From an uncultured Coprococcus sp. (GTDB taxonomy: Bacteria; Bacillota; Clostridia; Lachnospirales; Lachnospiraceae): a stretch of 64,000 nt of DNA. Below the pieces are notes generated by a model, which was not told the origin of the DNA, ran no database searches, and saw only the letters and a list, made by a program, of their open reading frames with translations. Location of the stretch: assembly GCA_934277375.1 (NCBI GenBank), contig CAKQTZ010000006.1, positions 124,001 to 188,000 on the forward strand. Reading direction: 5' to 3'. Shown one piece after another: positions 16,689 through 25,396 of the stretch. The translations under genes and the position numbers were made by a program. Each line of letters starts with the position of its first letter. The first letter of the stretch is position 1.

Positions 16689-17399
16689 TCATTTTATGTC
16701 ATCGCACATCCTGTAACCGACTCCAAGCTCATTGATGATGAAACTCTTCTTGCCCGGCTTTACTCCGAACTTTTTCCTTATATTCGCCATATTCACCTGA
16801 AGTCTCTTGGTGCTTCCCATGTCATTGTAGCCCCATACCTCCTTGACAATGAAGCTGTATGTGAGCATCTTTCCCGGATGTCTGGACAGCAGATCGACTA
16901 TGTTATACTCAGTCTGCGTCAGCTTGATCTCCTCATCCCCTATGAACACTCGTCTGGCCTCGTAGTCTATGAGCAGATCCCCAGTCTGGAATTTTCCTGT
17001 CGGAAGCTCACTGTCATGCGCCTGGTAAAGCGCTGTGCGGAGTGCTGATCTGACCCTCGCCACCAGCTCCTCCGAGCCAAATGGTTTTGTAACATAGTCA
17101 TTTGCACCCATGTTGAGCGCCTCCACCTTATCCTTCTCATCAGATCTCGCCGAGAGGACTATGACGGGCGTGAAATCCGTCTTTCTTATCTCCGTGAGAA
17201 AGGCTATTCCATCCTTATCTGGAAGTCCCAGATCAAGTATCACTATGTCAGGTCTGTGGGATGCATACATCATAAGACCGCTTCCGCAGGATGTGGCTAT
17301 GATGGTCTGATAGCCATTTGCCTGCATCAGAGTGTCCAGCAGGTTGTTGATATTCTGTTCATCTTCTATTATAAGAACCTTATACTTATTATTACTCAT
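16689..17399 (-). CDS. OmpR/KdpE-type response regulator
   Basis: Response regulator of 236 residues: receiver domain with IIEDEQN at the start and phosphoacceptor Asp in VILDLGLPD, then a winged-helix Trans_reg_C domain ending near GVGYRM. The layout is KdpE-like. The ATG at 17399 overlaps the kinase end by 8 bp, so the pair is coupled. No kdpFABC potassium pump is in the window, so the target genes are open. Confidence 0.88.
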   Translation of the reverse strand: MSNNKYKVLIIEDEQNINNLLDTLMQANGYQTIIATSCGSGLMMYASHRPDIVILDLGLPDKDGIAFLTEIRKTDFTPVIVLSARSDEKDKVEALNMGANDYVTKPFGSEELVARVRSALRTALYQAHDSELPTGKFQTGDLLIDYEARRVFIGDEEIKLTQTEYNIVDLLSRHPGKMLTYSFIVKEVWGYNDMGSTKRLQVNMANIRKKFGVKPGKKSFIINELGVGYRMCDDIK

Positions 17400-18501
17400 C
17401 TGTATCCTCCATCGCAGCAAGTGTAAACCTGAATACTGCTCCACCATTTTTTGAATTGTAAGCGCTTATCTCTCCGCCATGAGCCTTCACTATGGTCGCA
17501 CACACAGAAAGTCCTATTCCTGCATTTCTGCGCTGACGGCAGTCTGCAGGGACACTGTCAGAGCTATCACCCAAAAGCCCTCCATCGAACAGATGCCTCA
17601 TCCTATCCTCAGGTATTCCGGCACCATCATCCTTTATCTCAAATACAACACTTTCTTTATTCTGTTCCACTCTGAGAGTCAGCTTCTTCATACCGTCCGC
17701 ATGCTGCACAGCATTTTCAAGGATATTGATGATAACCTGCTCTATGAGTATGGCATCCATCGGTATGATAACCAGCTCATCCGGCAGCTCCACATCCACG
17801 TCCTGATCCGGGTATCTCTTTGCAAACTTGATGAGTACCGAATCTATAAGCTCATCGAGAGCTATAGGTGTCTTTATGAGATTGATATCTCCATCCAGCC
17901 GTGTTACAGACAAAAGATTCTCCACCATGCGATAGAGCCACTGTGAATCCTGCTGGATCCCGCGGAGCATCTTCTCCCTCTGTTCATCCGTGAACTCCCT
18001 TCCGCTCTCTATGAGGGCCGAGCTCGCACCATATATAGTTGTGAGCGGAGTCCTGAAATCGTGGGATACCGCCCTGAGCAGGTTCGCCCTCATTTTCTCC
18101 ATCTCGCTCTCCTTCTTTATGATCTCCTGGTGCTTTATCTTGCTGGTAAAACCACAGGTGATAAACGCTATAGCTATCATGATGACCGCCGATGTGATAT
18201 TCTCGGGTATCATAAAATCTATCTTGAAATACGGAAATGTAAATGCAAAATTAACTATGACCACACTGATTATAGATGCAACTATTCCATACACATATCC
18301 GTCTGTGAACACCGATATGAGAAACACCGAAAGCACCATCACCGCAGGTATCAGTATATCTGTCTCAAATGTCTCTTTGATAAACAGACACAGACCAAAG
18401 CCTATGGTCACGATAACTACCAGCAGAATCACATTTTTTATAATGTCCTTACATTTACACCCCTTATTTTTTTTGCTTTTTTGTATATTTATTTTTTTCA
18501 T
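17392..18501 (-). CDS. DUF4118-type sensor histidine kinase
   Basis: Membrane kinase of 369 residues. A basic N-terminus is followed by four closely spaced helices of the DUF4118 type (about 24-120), as in the membrane part of KdpD. Then come HisKA with AVSHDFRTPLTTIYGA and HATPase_c with N-box NILENAVQHA and G-boxes DDGAGIP and NAGIGLSVC. It lacks the cytoplasmic KdpD/USP sensor domains of full KdpD. The ATG at 18501 has AAAGGA nine bases upstream. It pairs with the response regulator downstream; the signal is unknown. Confidence 0.88.
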   Translation of the reverse strand: MKKINIQKSKKNKGCKCKDIIKNVILLVVIVTIGFGLCLFIKETFETDILIPAVMVLSVFLISVFTDGYVYGIVASIISVVIVNFAFTFPYFKIDFMIPENITSAVIMIAIAFITCGFTSKIKHQEIIKKESEMEKMRANLLRAVSHDFRTPLTTIYGASSALIESGREFTDEQREKMLRGIQQDSQWLYRMVENLLSVTRLDGDINLIKTPIALDELIDSVLIKFAKRYPDQDVDVELPDELVIIPMDAILIEQVIINILENAVQHADGMKKLTLRVEQNKESVVFEIKDDGAGIPEDRMRHLFDGGLLGDSSDSVPADCRQRRNAGIGLSVCATIVKAHGGEISAYNSKNGGAVFRFTLAAMEDTDE

Positions 18502-18531
18502 ATGTATCAATCCTTTTTGGATTATTTTAAA

Positions 18532-18595
18532 GAAAGCGCCACCAGTACACCTCATGTCACAAACGACATAGATCTTACCAGCGGCGCCCGCTTTC
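18532..18595 (-). other. Structured leader of the DUF4118 kinase gene
   Basis: GAAAGCG (minus strand, from 18595) pairs with CGCTTTC near 18532, enclosing a smaller ATGTC/GACAT hairpin. A TATAAT box lies just upstream near 18612. The 64-nt structure is in the 5' untranslated region, about 30 bases before the start codon. It matches no regulatory RNA class known to me. Confidence 0.35.
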
Positions 18596-18651
18596 ACACA
18601 TTCACTTTTGAATTATATCATAGCTATAGCTAAGATGCAGATAAAGAAACT

Positions 18652-19080
18652 CTACTCCGCTTTCTTCAGAGCTTCCTCAAGGGTGTGCCATCCGAGGACC
18701 GCACACTTTACCCTGGCCGGCATATGCGCTATATCCTTGAGCGCTGATGCCTCCTCAAGCTGGTCTATCTCCTCGTCTGTCGCCTCTCCCTGTATCATCT
18801 TCAGGAATAGCTGCCCAAGCTTCAAGGCCTCCTCCTTGGTCTTTCCTATTATCATTCCCAGCATGATATCTGCCGACGCCTGGGATATAGCACATCCGTC
18901 TCCCACAAATGATCCATCCTCGATGACTCCGTTCTCAACCTTCAGTTTAAGCCAGATGTCATCGCCGCAGTTGGGATTTACCCCCTCCAGCACGATATTG
19001 GCAGCAGGAAGATCATATTTGAAATCAGGTCTCATATTGTGCTCTGTCAGGATCTCGTTATAAAAATTTCTACTCTGCAT
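18652..19080 (-). CDS. sufU: Fe-S cluster scaffold/sulfur transfer protein
   Basis: SufU-type member of the NifU_N/IscU family, 142 residues. The three conserved Cys lie in NPNCGDDIWLKL, GDGCAISQASADIM and KCAVLGWHTLEEAL. The insertion between the second and third Cys is the feature separating SufU from IscU. It accepts persulfide sulfur from SufS. It overlaps the end of sufS by 11 bp and is the last gene of the suf operon. Confidence 0.92.
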   Translation of the reverse strand: MQSRNFYNEILTEHNMRPDFKYDLPAANIVLEGVNPNCGDDIWLKLKVENGVIEDGSFVGDGCAISQASADIMLGMIIGKTKEEALKLGQLFLKMIQGEATDEEIDQLEEASALKDIAHMPARVKCAVLGWHTLEEALKKAE

Positions 19081-20287
19081 ATCCCATTCTCCTCCTCACA
19101 TTTGCGACACTCTCCACAAATGCATCTACCTCTTCATCTGTATTATAGAACATAAAGCTTGCCCTTGTCGTATTGTACACGCCCAGGTGTACAAGCAGTG
19201 GCTGTGCGCAGTGATGTCCCGCTCTCACATCTATTCCATCCGCCGCCATGATCTCGCTGACGTCATGCGGATGCACATTGTCTATGGTGAACGCCACTAT
19301 TCCTGTGTGATTCTCTGGCTTATCTGAGCCGATCACATGCACATGAGGAAGCTTCGCTAGTCCCTCCATGGCACGGGTGGTAAGCTCCAGCTCTCTCTTT
19401 TCTATATAGTCAAATCCAACCTCTTTGATGTATCCTATCGCAGCCGCAAGTCCCACAGCACCTGCTGCATTTACCGTACCAGCCTCAAACTTATGTGGAA
19501 GTTCGGCATATACAGCGCCATCCCTTGAAACCGAATCTATCATCTCTCCGCCTGACATAAATGGAGGCATGGCATCAAGCAGCTCCTGTCTTCCGTATAA
19601 CACGCCTATTCCCATAGATCCCATGAGCTTATGACCTGAGAATGCAAAGAAATCTGCCCCCAGTTCATGCACATCTATAGCCATATGTGGTGTGCTCTGC
19701 GCACCATCGACAACAACGACCGCGCCAAAGCTGTGCGCTCTGTCAGCCATCTTTCTGACCGGATTCACGCATCCGAGAACATTTGACACATGACCTACTG
19801 CAAGCAGCTTCGTGTGCTCGTTGATTCCGGAATTGATGGTCTCGTCAGTCAGCGTTCCATCCTTCTCACAGTCAAGATATCTGAGAGTTGCGCCTGTGAC
19901 TCTGGCTGCCATCTGCCATGGAAGCATGTTGCTGTGGTGCTCCATGATCGTAACTGCTATCTCGTCACCGGCTTTCAGGTTGTTCAGTGCGTAGCTGTAT
20001 GCTACGAGGTTGAGACTCTCCGTTGTGTTTCTTGTGAAGATGATCTCCTTCTCAGAGTCAGCGTGAATGAAATCCCTGACAACCTTTCTTGCACTCTCAT
20101 ACTTCTCTGTCGCCTCAAGGCTGAGCGGATAAAATCCTCTCAGTGGATTCGCATTGCTCTTCTCATAGAACTCTCTCTCAGCGTCTATGACAACCTGTGG
20201 CTTCTGCGCTGTGGCCGCATTGTCTATATAAGCTGTATCATTATTTCTTAACAGAGGAAAATCCTCTCTATAATTCCTGTCTGTCAT
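19070..20287 (-). CDS. sufS: Cysteine desulfurase
   Basis: Class V aminotransferase-fold PLP enzyme of 405 residues that removes sulfur from cysteine to form a persulfide. The PLP lysine is in FSGHKLMGSMG, the active-site Cys in RAGHHCAQPLL, and DGAQSTPH lies in the cofactor pocket. The group II signature RAGHHCAQP fits SufS rather than IscS. It overlaps the sufD end by 20 bp and sufU at the other side, so it is translated as part of the suf operon. Confidence 0.95.
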   Translation of the reverse strand: MTDRNYREDFPLLRNNDTAYIDNAATAQKPQVVIDAEREFYEKSNANPLRGFYPLSLEATEKYESARKVVRDFIHADSEKEIIFTRNTTESLNLVAYSYALNNLKAGDEIAVTIMEHHSNMLPWQMAARVTGATLRYLDCEKDGTLTDETINSGINEHTKLLAVGHVSNVLGCVNPVRKMADRAHSFGAVVVVDGAQSTPHMAIDVHELGADFFAFSGHKLMGSMGIGVLYGRQELLDAMPPFMSGGEMIDSVSRDGAVYAELPHKFEAGTVNAAGAVGLAAAIGYIKEVGFDYIEKRELELTTRAMEGLAKLPHVHVIGSDKPENHTGIVAFTIDNVHPHDVSEIMAADGIDVRAGHHCAQPLLVHLGVYNTTRASFMFYNTDEEVDAFVESVANVRRRMGYAE

Positions 20288-21335
20288 ATTCCATTACCTC
20301 CGCAAGCTGCTTCTCCACCAGCGTCTCTGTGTTCTCGTCCTGGATCTTGCGGTAGAGGACCTCCATCTTGCCCTTGGTCATCATGTCCTCGGCTGTCTCC
20401 ATATCGATTCCCCTTGATGCGAAATAGAACAGTGTATCCTCATCAAGCTCACCGATGGTCGCTCCATGCGAGCCCTCAACGTTCTCCTCTGCACAGAGGA
20501 TGAGTGGTATAGTTTTGTTCACCACATCATCACCGAGCAGCAGTACATTCTCCGTCTCGGCCCCCTTCGAATCCGATGAACCTGTCTTGAAATCTATCGA
20601 ACCTCTGAATATCTTCTCAGCAGCATCCTTAAGTGTTCCATCCACCTGTATGTTGCAGTTGGTCTTCTTGCCTATATGGTTAACCACAAGGTTGATATCT
20701 ATGACCTGCTTTTTCTGGCCAAGGTAACCTATATCCATGTTGGTTGATGCGCGCTTACCGATAAGCTCAGTTCTCACGCCATTATACAGATTGCCCTTAC
20801 CGATAAATATCTGAAGGACATCGAGCTGTCCGTTCTCCGCACACTCACTTCCCACATCGTTGAGTATAGTCGTGTTCTCATCCTGCATAAATATCTGTAC
20901 AAGACGTATGTGTGCATCCTTCTCTATATTAAAACGTGTTCTAAATGCCAGGCTGCCGCCTTCCGCATTCTCGCCAAATGTCTCTATGACTGTCATGTCT
21001 GAACCGGCATCTGCCTGCACGTAAACATAACCACTGCTGCCATTTGCCCCGGTTCCATGTATCAGCACGTGTACTGTCTGCCCTTTATTGGTCTCATCCG
21101 CAACAAGTACACTTCCCGTTGCCTGCTGTGCGAAGAGTGCGTCCGCATCTCTTCCTGCACCAGTCTCTATTCCATCGAAATCAGAAGCCTGCTTATCAGC
21201 TTCCTTGCCGCCATCTATCTTCACACTGCATCCCGTCATGTCCGGATTCCAGTTAAGTGCTGTGTCGTTCATGCGAAGCCAGTACCATGTCTTTGCCGGG
21301 AGCTTGTTGATCTTCATCTCGTTATTGTTCTCCAT
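20268..21335 (-). CDS. sufD: Fe-S cluster assembly protein SufD
   Basis: SufD-family beta-helix protein of 355 residues and partner of SufB in the SufBC2D scaffold complex. The C-terminal core has CAEENVEGSHGATIGELDED, the SufBD family hallmark, then LFYFASRGIDMETAEDMM. The N-terminal third is more divergent, which is common in Firmicute SufD. It starts 14 bp after the sufB stop and overlaps sufS. Confidence 0.92.
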   Translation of the reverse strand: MENNNEMKINKLPAKTWYWLRMNDTALNWNPDMTGCSVKIDGGKEADKQASDFDGIETGAGRDADALFAQQATGSVLVADETNKGQTVHVLIHGTGANGSSGYVYVQADAGSDMTVIETFGENAEGGSLAFRTRFNIEKDAHIRLVQIFMQDENTTILNDVGSECAENGQLDVLQIFIGKGNLYNGVRTELIGKRASTNMDIGYLGQKKQVIDINLVVNHIGKKTNCNIQVDGTLKDAAEKIFRGSIDFKTGSSDSKGAETENVLLLGDDVVNKTIPLILCAEENVEGSHGATIGELDEDTLFYFASRGIDMETAEDMMTKGKMEVLYRKIQDENTETLVEKQLAEVMEYDRQEL

Positions 21336-21349
21336 GTCACCGCACCTCC

Positions 21350-22756
21350 TTAACCTATGCTGCCCTTCATCTCAAGACGGATGAGGTTGTTCATCTCAAG
21401 AGCATACTCAAGCGGCAGCTCCTTCGATACGTTGTCTGCAAATCCACTGACTATACATGCTCTCGCGTCTTCTTCACTCATTCCTCTGGACATCAGGTAG
21501 AACACAGCCTCGTCACTGATGCTTCCTATCTGTGCCTCATGTCCCACATTTACCTTCTTGGTTCTGATATCCATGGCCGGTATGGTGTCCGAACGTGATA
21601 TCGAATCAAGCATAAGTGACTGGCAGGAAACTGCTGCCTTGGAGTTCTCAGCCTCCTTTGTCACTACAACGGATGAACGGAATGTACTTACACCGCCATC
21701 CTTGGAGATAGACTTTGTGTTGATATATGAGCTTGTGTCAGGTGCCGCATGAACTACCTTCGCTCCTGTGTCAAGGTTCTGTCCCTTACCGGCAAATGTA
21801 ACTCCGGTGAACTCCATCCTGGCGCCCTTGCCCTTGAGCACGCTCATCGGGTAAAGGTATGACACATGTGATCCAAATGAACCCGATACCCACTCGATGG
21901 TTCCACCCTCTTCAACTCGGGCTCTCTTGGTGTTCAGGTTGTACATGTTCTTGGACCAGTTCTCTATGGTTGAATATCTGAGCTTTGCGTTCTTGCCGAC
22001 AAACAACTCCACACAACCCGCATGAAGGTTTGCAACATTGTACTTCGGCGCTGAACAGCCCTCTATAAAGTGGAGGTCCGCTCCCTCATCAACGATGATA
22101 AGTGTGTGCTCAAACTGGCCTGCGCCCGCTGCGTTAAGTCTGAAGTATGACTGAAGCGGGATCTCAACCTTTACTCCAGGTGGAACATATACAAATGAAC
22201 CGCCTGACCACACTGCTCCGTGAAGTGCTGCAAATTTGTGATCATGAGGGGTGACGAGCTTCATGAAATGCTTCTGCACCATATCTGCATACTCGCCAGT
22301 GAGTGCACTCTCCATATCAGTGTACACAACTCCCATATCCGCAACCTCCTGACGGACATTGTGATATACGAGCTCTGAATCGTACTGCGCGCCAACTCCC
22401 GCAAGAGATTTTCTCTCAGCCTGAGGGATTCCAAGTCTCTCAAATGTATCCTTGATATCCTCAGGAACTTCATCCCAGCTGCCCTTCATCTTGGTATTTG
22501 GTCTTACGTAAGTAACTATGTTGTCAATATCCAGCCCCTCGATGGACGGACCCCAGTCAGGCACCTGCATATTGTTGTATATCTGTAAAGACTCAAGTCT
22601 GAAATTCTGCATCCATGCCGGATCATGCTTCTCCTTTGAAAGCTGCTCAACTATCTCAGGTGTAAGACCAGCTTTAAGCTTGTAGGCATCCTTGTCGTCA
22701 TACTTGAAGTCATATATATTTCTGTCTATGTCCTCTACATATGTCTTTTCCTTCAT
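21350..22756 (-). CDS. sufB: Fe-S cluster assembly scaffold SufB
   Basis: SufB, 468 residues, the expected length. Highly conserved blocks are PDWGPSIEGLD, VYVPPGVKVEIPLQSYFR, DLHFIEGCSAPKYN and VGHEAQIGSISDEAVFYLMSRG. It carries the cluster-building site of the SufBC2D complex. It starts 3 bp after sufC ends and is the most conserved gene of the operon. Confidence 0.96.
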   Translation of the reverse strand: MKEKTYVEDIDRNIYDFKYDDKDAYKLKAGLTPEIVEQLSKEKHDPAWMQNFRLESLQIYNNMQVPDWGPSIEGLDIDNIVTYVRPNTKMKGSWDEVPEDIKDTFERLGIPQAERKSLAGVGAQYDSELVYHNVRQEVADMGVVYTDMESALTGEYADMVQKHFMKLVTPHDHKFAALHGAVWSGGSFVYVPPGVKVEIPLQSYFRLNAAGAGQFEHTLIIVDEGADLHFIEGCSAPKYNVANLHAGCVELFVGKNAKLRYSTIENWSKNMYNLNTKRARVEEGGTIEWVSGSFGSHVSYLYPMSVLKGKGARMEFTGVTFAGKGQNLDTGAKVVHAAPDTSSYINTKSISKDGGVSTFRSSVVVTKEAENSKAAVSCQSLMLDSISRSDTIPAMDIRTKKVNVGHEAQIGSISDEAVFYLMSRGMSEEDARACIVSGFADNVSKELPLEYALEMNNLIRLEMKGSIG

Positions 22757-22759
22757 CTT

Positions 22760-23509
22760 CTATATCCTTTCATACTCTGCAAATCCTGACTCGTTGATCT
22801 TGTCCACAAGTGATGCGTCTCCGGTCTCTATGATCTTGCCCTCAACCATGACATGTGTGTAGTCAACGGTGAGCGACTCAAGGATCTTGGTGCTGTGTGT
22901 GATGATAAGCAGACTTCCCTTGCAGTTCTTCTGGTATTCCTCGATACCTGCTGATACTGTACGGACTGCATCAACGTCAAGTCCTGAATCTGTCTCGTCA
23001 AGGATTGCCAGTGATGGCTTGAGCATCAGAAGCTGAAGTATCTCTGCCTTCTTCTTCTCACCACCTGAAAATCCCACATTCAGGTCTCTCTCCGCATATG
23101 ATGGATCCATCTGCAGGATCTCCATGGTTCTCTCAAGCTCCTTCTTGAAATCCCAGAGACGGATTCTCTTGCCGGTCTTCTGCTCAAGGGCATTTCTTAT
23201 AAATGAGCTGAGTGTCACACCAGGCACCTCAAGAGGATTCTGGAATGAGAGGAATATTCCTGCCTTTGCGCGCTCATTGACAGCCTCTTCTGTGATGTTT
23301 TTACCATCAAACCATATCTCGCCCTCTCTGACTGTATATCTAGGATTGCCCATAAGTGCATATCCAAGGGTTGACTTTCCTGTTCCGTTAGGGCCCATAA
23401 GTACATGGGTCTCACCCTTGCCGATCTCCAGGTTCACACCGTGAAGAATCTGTTTATCCTCAACATCAACATGTAAATTCTTTACTTCCAATAACTTTTT
23501 ATCTGACAT
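22760..23509 (-). CDS. sufC: Fe-S cluster assembly ATPase SufC
   Basis: ABC-type ATPase of 249 residues that powers the SufBCD complex and is not a transporter. Walker A is GPNGTGKSTLG, the SufC-specific signature is FSGGEKKKAEILQ, Walker B is LAILDETDSGLD, and the H-loop is LIITHSTKIL. It is the first structural gene of the suf operon, about 110 bp downstream of the Rrf2 regulator gene. Confidence 0.96.
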   Translation of the reverse strand: MSDKKLLEVKNLHVDVEDKQILHGVNLEIGKGETHVLMGPNGTGKSTLGYALMGNPRYTVREGEIWFDGKNITEEAVNERAKAGIFLSFQNPLEVPGVTLSSFIRNALEQKTGKRIRLWDFKKELERTMEILQMDPSYAERDLNVGFSGGEKKKAEILQLLMLKPSLAILDETDSGLDVDAVRTVSAGIEEYQKNCKGSLLIITHSTKILESLTVDYTHVMVEGKIIETGDASLVDKINESGFAEYERI

Positions 23510-23618
23510 CAGTCTGCCTCCTTTTATACCAAGCCCGGCAATTGCTTTATCACTTCTATATCCGGCGATTCAATTGTCCCGCTTTAATTATCTTTTTGCT
23601 TATATCAAATTTCTCTGC

Positions 23619-24029
23619 TCATTCCACATTTCTGGCTATATCCGCCAGTGTCTTACCCTGGAAATAATCCTGTATCAGCTCAGCCAGTCCCCGCCATATC
23701 GGCAGAGTGTAACACTGCTCGGATCTGTCACACGTCATCGTGCTGTTCTTCATACATGCCACAGGGGCAAGCCCACCTTCCGTGAGTTCAAGTATCTCCC
23801 ACAGCGTATATTCCTCAGGAGCCTTTTTGAGTCTGTAGCCTCCGCCATGTCCGCTGGCTGCCTCTATCAGATTTGCCTTGGACAGCATGCGCATTATGCT
23901 CTCCAGATACTTCTGGGACAGTTCCTCTTTCTGAACTATCTCTTTTAACGGAATAAATCTGCCGTCATGATTTATGGCAAGGTCTGCCATAACTCTCAGG
24001 GCATATTCTCCCTTTGAAGAAATCACCAT
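23619..24029 (-). CDS. Rrf2-family Fe-S/cysteine regulator
   Basis: Transcription factor of 136 residues. A winged helix covers about 1-80 (EYALRVMADLA, SQKYLESIMRMLSKANLI, GHGGGYRL). A C-terminal loop has Cys92, Cys100 and Cys106, close to the 92/98/104 spacing of the [2Fe-2S] ligands of IscR. It could therefore sense Fe-S status; a CymR-like role through CysK is the alternative. It heads the suf operon and its own promoter carries a dyad operator. The same operator lies before the esterase-cysK unit at 15853-15869. Confidence 0.88.
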   Translation of the reverse strand: MVISSKGEYALRVMADLAINHDGRFIPLKEIVQKEELSQKYLESIMRMLSKANLIEAASGHGGGYRLKKAPEEYTLWEILELTEGGLAPVACMKNSTMTCDRSEQCYTLPIWRGLAELIQDYFQGKTLADIARNVE

Positions 24030-24152
24030 ATCTGTATGTCCTCCTTACATATGAGTGTGACCACATTCCTGCCGCAAGTACACGGTCATTCCAGTCATCA
24101 CCCTCATCCGCCATTTTTTGGCGTAATAAGTCAATATCTGACTCGCAAAAAT

Positions 24153-24185
24153 AGGATATTCCCATTTACCTACTATGTCAATAGG
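24153..24185 (-). promoter_or_regulatory. Promoter and operator of rrf2-sufCBDSU
   Basis: On the minus strand TTGACA (24176-24181), a 17-bp spacer and TATCCT (24153-24158). The 17-bp sequence CCTACTATGTCAATAGG (24169-24185) covers the -35 box and is identical to the copy at 15853-15869. Autorepression by the Rrf2 protein is the simplest reading. The leader to the rrf2 ATG is about 115 nt. Confidence 0.75.
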
Positions 24186-24193
24186 TTAATACA

Positions 24194-24235
24194 CAAAAAA
24201 TAATAGAAGGTGTGGCAGCCTTCCATTATTTTGTC
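24194..24235 (-). terminator. Terminator of the DegV gene
   Basis: AATAATGGAAGG pairs with CCTTCTATTATT on the minus strand, followed by TTTTTTG. It lies about 40 bp past the degV stop and immediately upstream of the rrf2 promoter. The symmetric A/T flanks may let it work in both directions. Confidence 0.85.
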
Positions 24236-24272
24236 TATTTCAAGCATTTTTATGATATGTCTGTACATCAGT

Positions 24273-25229
24273 CTACTCATGATATGTTATTATCATACCG
24301 CCTTTTCCCATATAATAGCTGCACAGACCGCTTGCGGGTACGACGCTCACATCCGTGTCAAGCCATTCAGCCTTGATGAGATGACCCAGCTTCTCTGCTC
24401 CATCCTCATTCATGCAGTGGCTTATGACCAGTTCTCCCCCTGTAAATCCCATCTCCCGGAGAGTGTCTATCAGCTTGCCATATATCTTCTTCATACCTCT
24501 GAATTTGTGTCTGAGTTCAATTCGTCCACCAGGTGATGCCACACCTATTGCGGATATATTGAATCTATGAGCCGCATACCCCACAAGCTTATTTAGTCTG
24601 CCCGCCTTTATCAGGTTGTCCAGACTCCCCAAGGCAAACATTACCTGCGTCTCCCTCACTGCTTTGTCGGCAGCACTTACTATGGCGTCAAATGAATCAC
24701 CATCACGAATACCTTCATATATTATATTTGTCAGCTGTTCCGGGAGTCCCCCGGCACCACATGTGTTTATCACCGCAATATTCCTGTCCGGTTCTTTCTC
24801 AAGTGCCATGTGTCTTGCAGCTATGGCACTGTTGTAACTCCCCGACAATGCAGCAGACAACGTAAATGCAATAACATTTTCCGCATCTCCCCACGCCTCA
24901 AGCCATGCATGCGGCGAAGGGCAGCTCGTCCTGCCGCCTGACTGACTGTTCTCAATATGTTCGAGCATCCTCCCTATATCTATACCCGGTTCATCTATAT
25001 AATCTGTGTTATCAACAGATATTGTAAACGGAACCTCAGCATAATCTATGTCTATTCCATCCAGTCCATCTGGCACGAACAGACTGCAGCCAGAATCCGA
25101 AACAATTTTCCACCTATGATCATTTTTTCTTTGCTTCCTGCCATCTTCCTCACCCACACTTTGAGACTTCGAACTAATTTCCAGTTTTATATTCTGCTCT
25201 TCTTTCTGATTATGCGCGTTTCTTTTCAT
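24273..25229 (-). CDS. DegV-family fatty-acid-binding protein
   Basis: DegV/EDD-fold protein of about 318 residues. The core begins WKIVSDSGCSL, the usual DegV opening, with TSCPSPHAWLEAW and FTLSAALSGSYNSA forming the lipid-binding region and KAGRLNK near the end. Family members hold fatty acids, in Firmicutes for FakA-dependent phosphorylation. The first 45 residues are a charged, Lys/Glu-rich extension not usual in the family. The ATG at 25229 has GGAGG 9-10 bases upstream. It is a single-gene unit with its own terminator. Confidence 0.85.
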   Translation of the reverse strand: MKRNAHNQKEEQNIKLEISSKSQSVGEEDGRKQRKNDHRWKIVSDSGCSLFVPDGLDGIDIDYAEVPFTISVDNTDYIDEPGIDIGRMLEHIENSQSGGRTSCPSPHAWLEAWGDAENVIAFTLSAALSGSYNSAIAARHMALEKEPDRNIAVINTCGAGGLPEQLTNIIYEGIRDGDSFDAIVSAADKAVRETQVMFALGSLDNLIKAGRLNKLVGYAAHRFNISAIGVASPGGRIELRHKFRGMKKIYGKLIDTLREMGFTGGELVISHCMNEDGAEKLGHLIKAEWLDTDVSVVPASGLCSYYMGKGGMIITYHE

Positions 25230-25330
25230 CTCAACAACACCTCCATGCACAATATGCATCACACAAGTATTATTAGATGTTTTTTCTGTATTTATACATT
25301 TTAGACATTTTCCTGAGAGCGTAGATTTTA

Positions 25331-25381
25331 CAAAAAGGTATGATCAAGCTGCACTCAACGCAACCTGATCATACCTTTTAT
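25331..25381 (-). terminator. Terminator of the manA-GGDEF operon
   Basis: AAAGGTATGATCA and TGATCATACCTTT form a 13-bp perfect stem (about 25335-25379) followed on the minus strand by TTG and T/A-rich DNA. It lies just past the GGDEF gene stop. Confidence 0.8.
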
Positions 25382-25396
25382 TTATTATATAAATTA

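Noticed and set aside
16689..18501. Naming the kinase/regulator pair kdpDE
   Set aside because: The kinase lacks the KdpD and USP cytoplasmic domains and no kdpFABC genes are nearby.
23965..24165. 66-codon open frame overlapping the rrf2 start
   Set aside because: Its first codon is upstream of the -10 box of the rrf2 promoter and it has no RBS; an internal ATG also lacks one.
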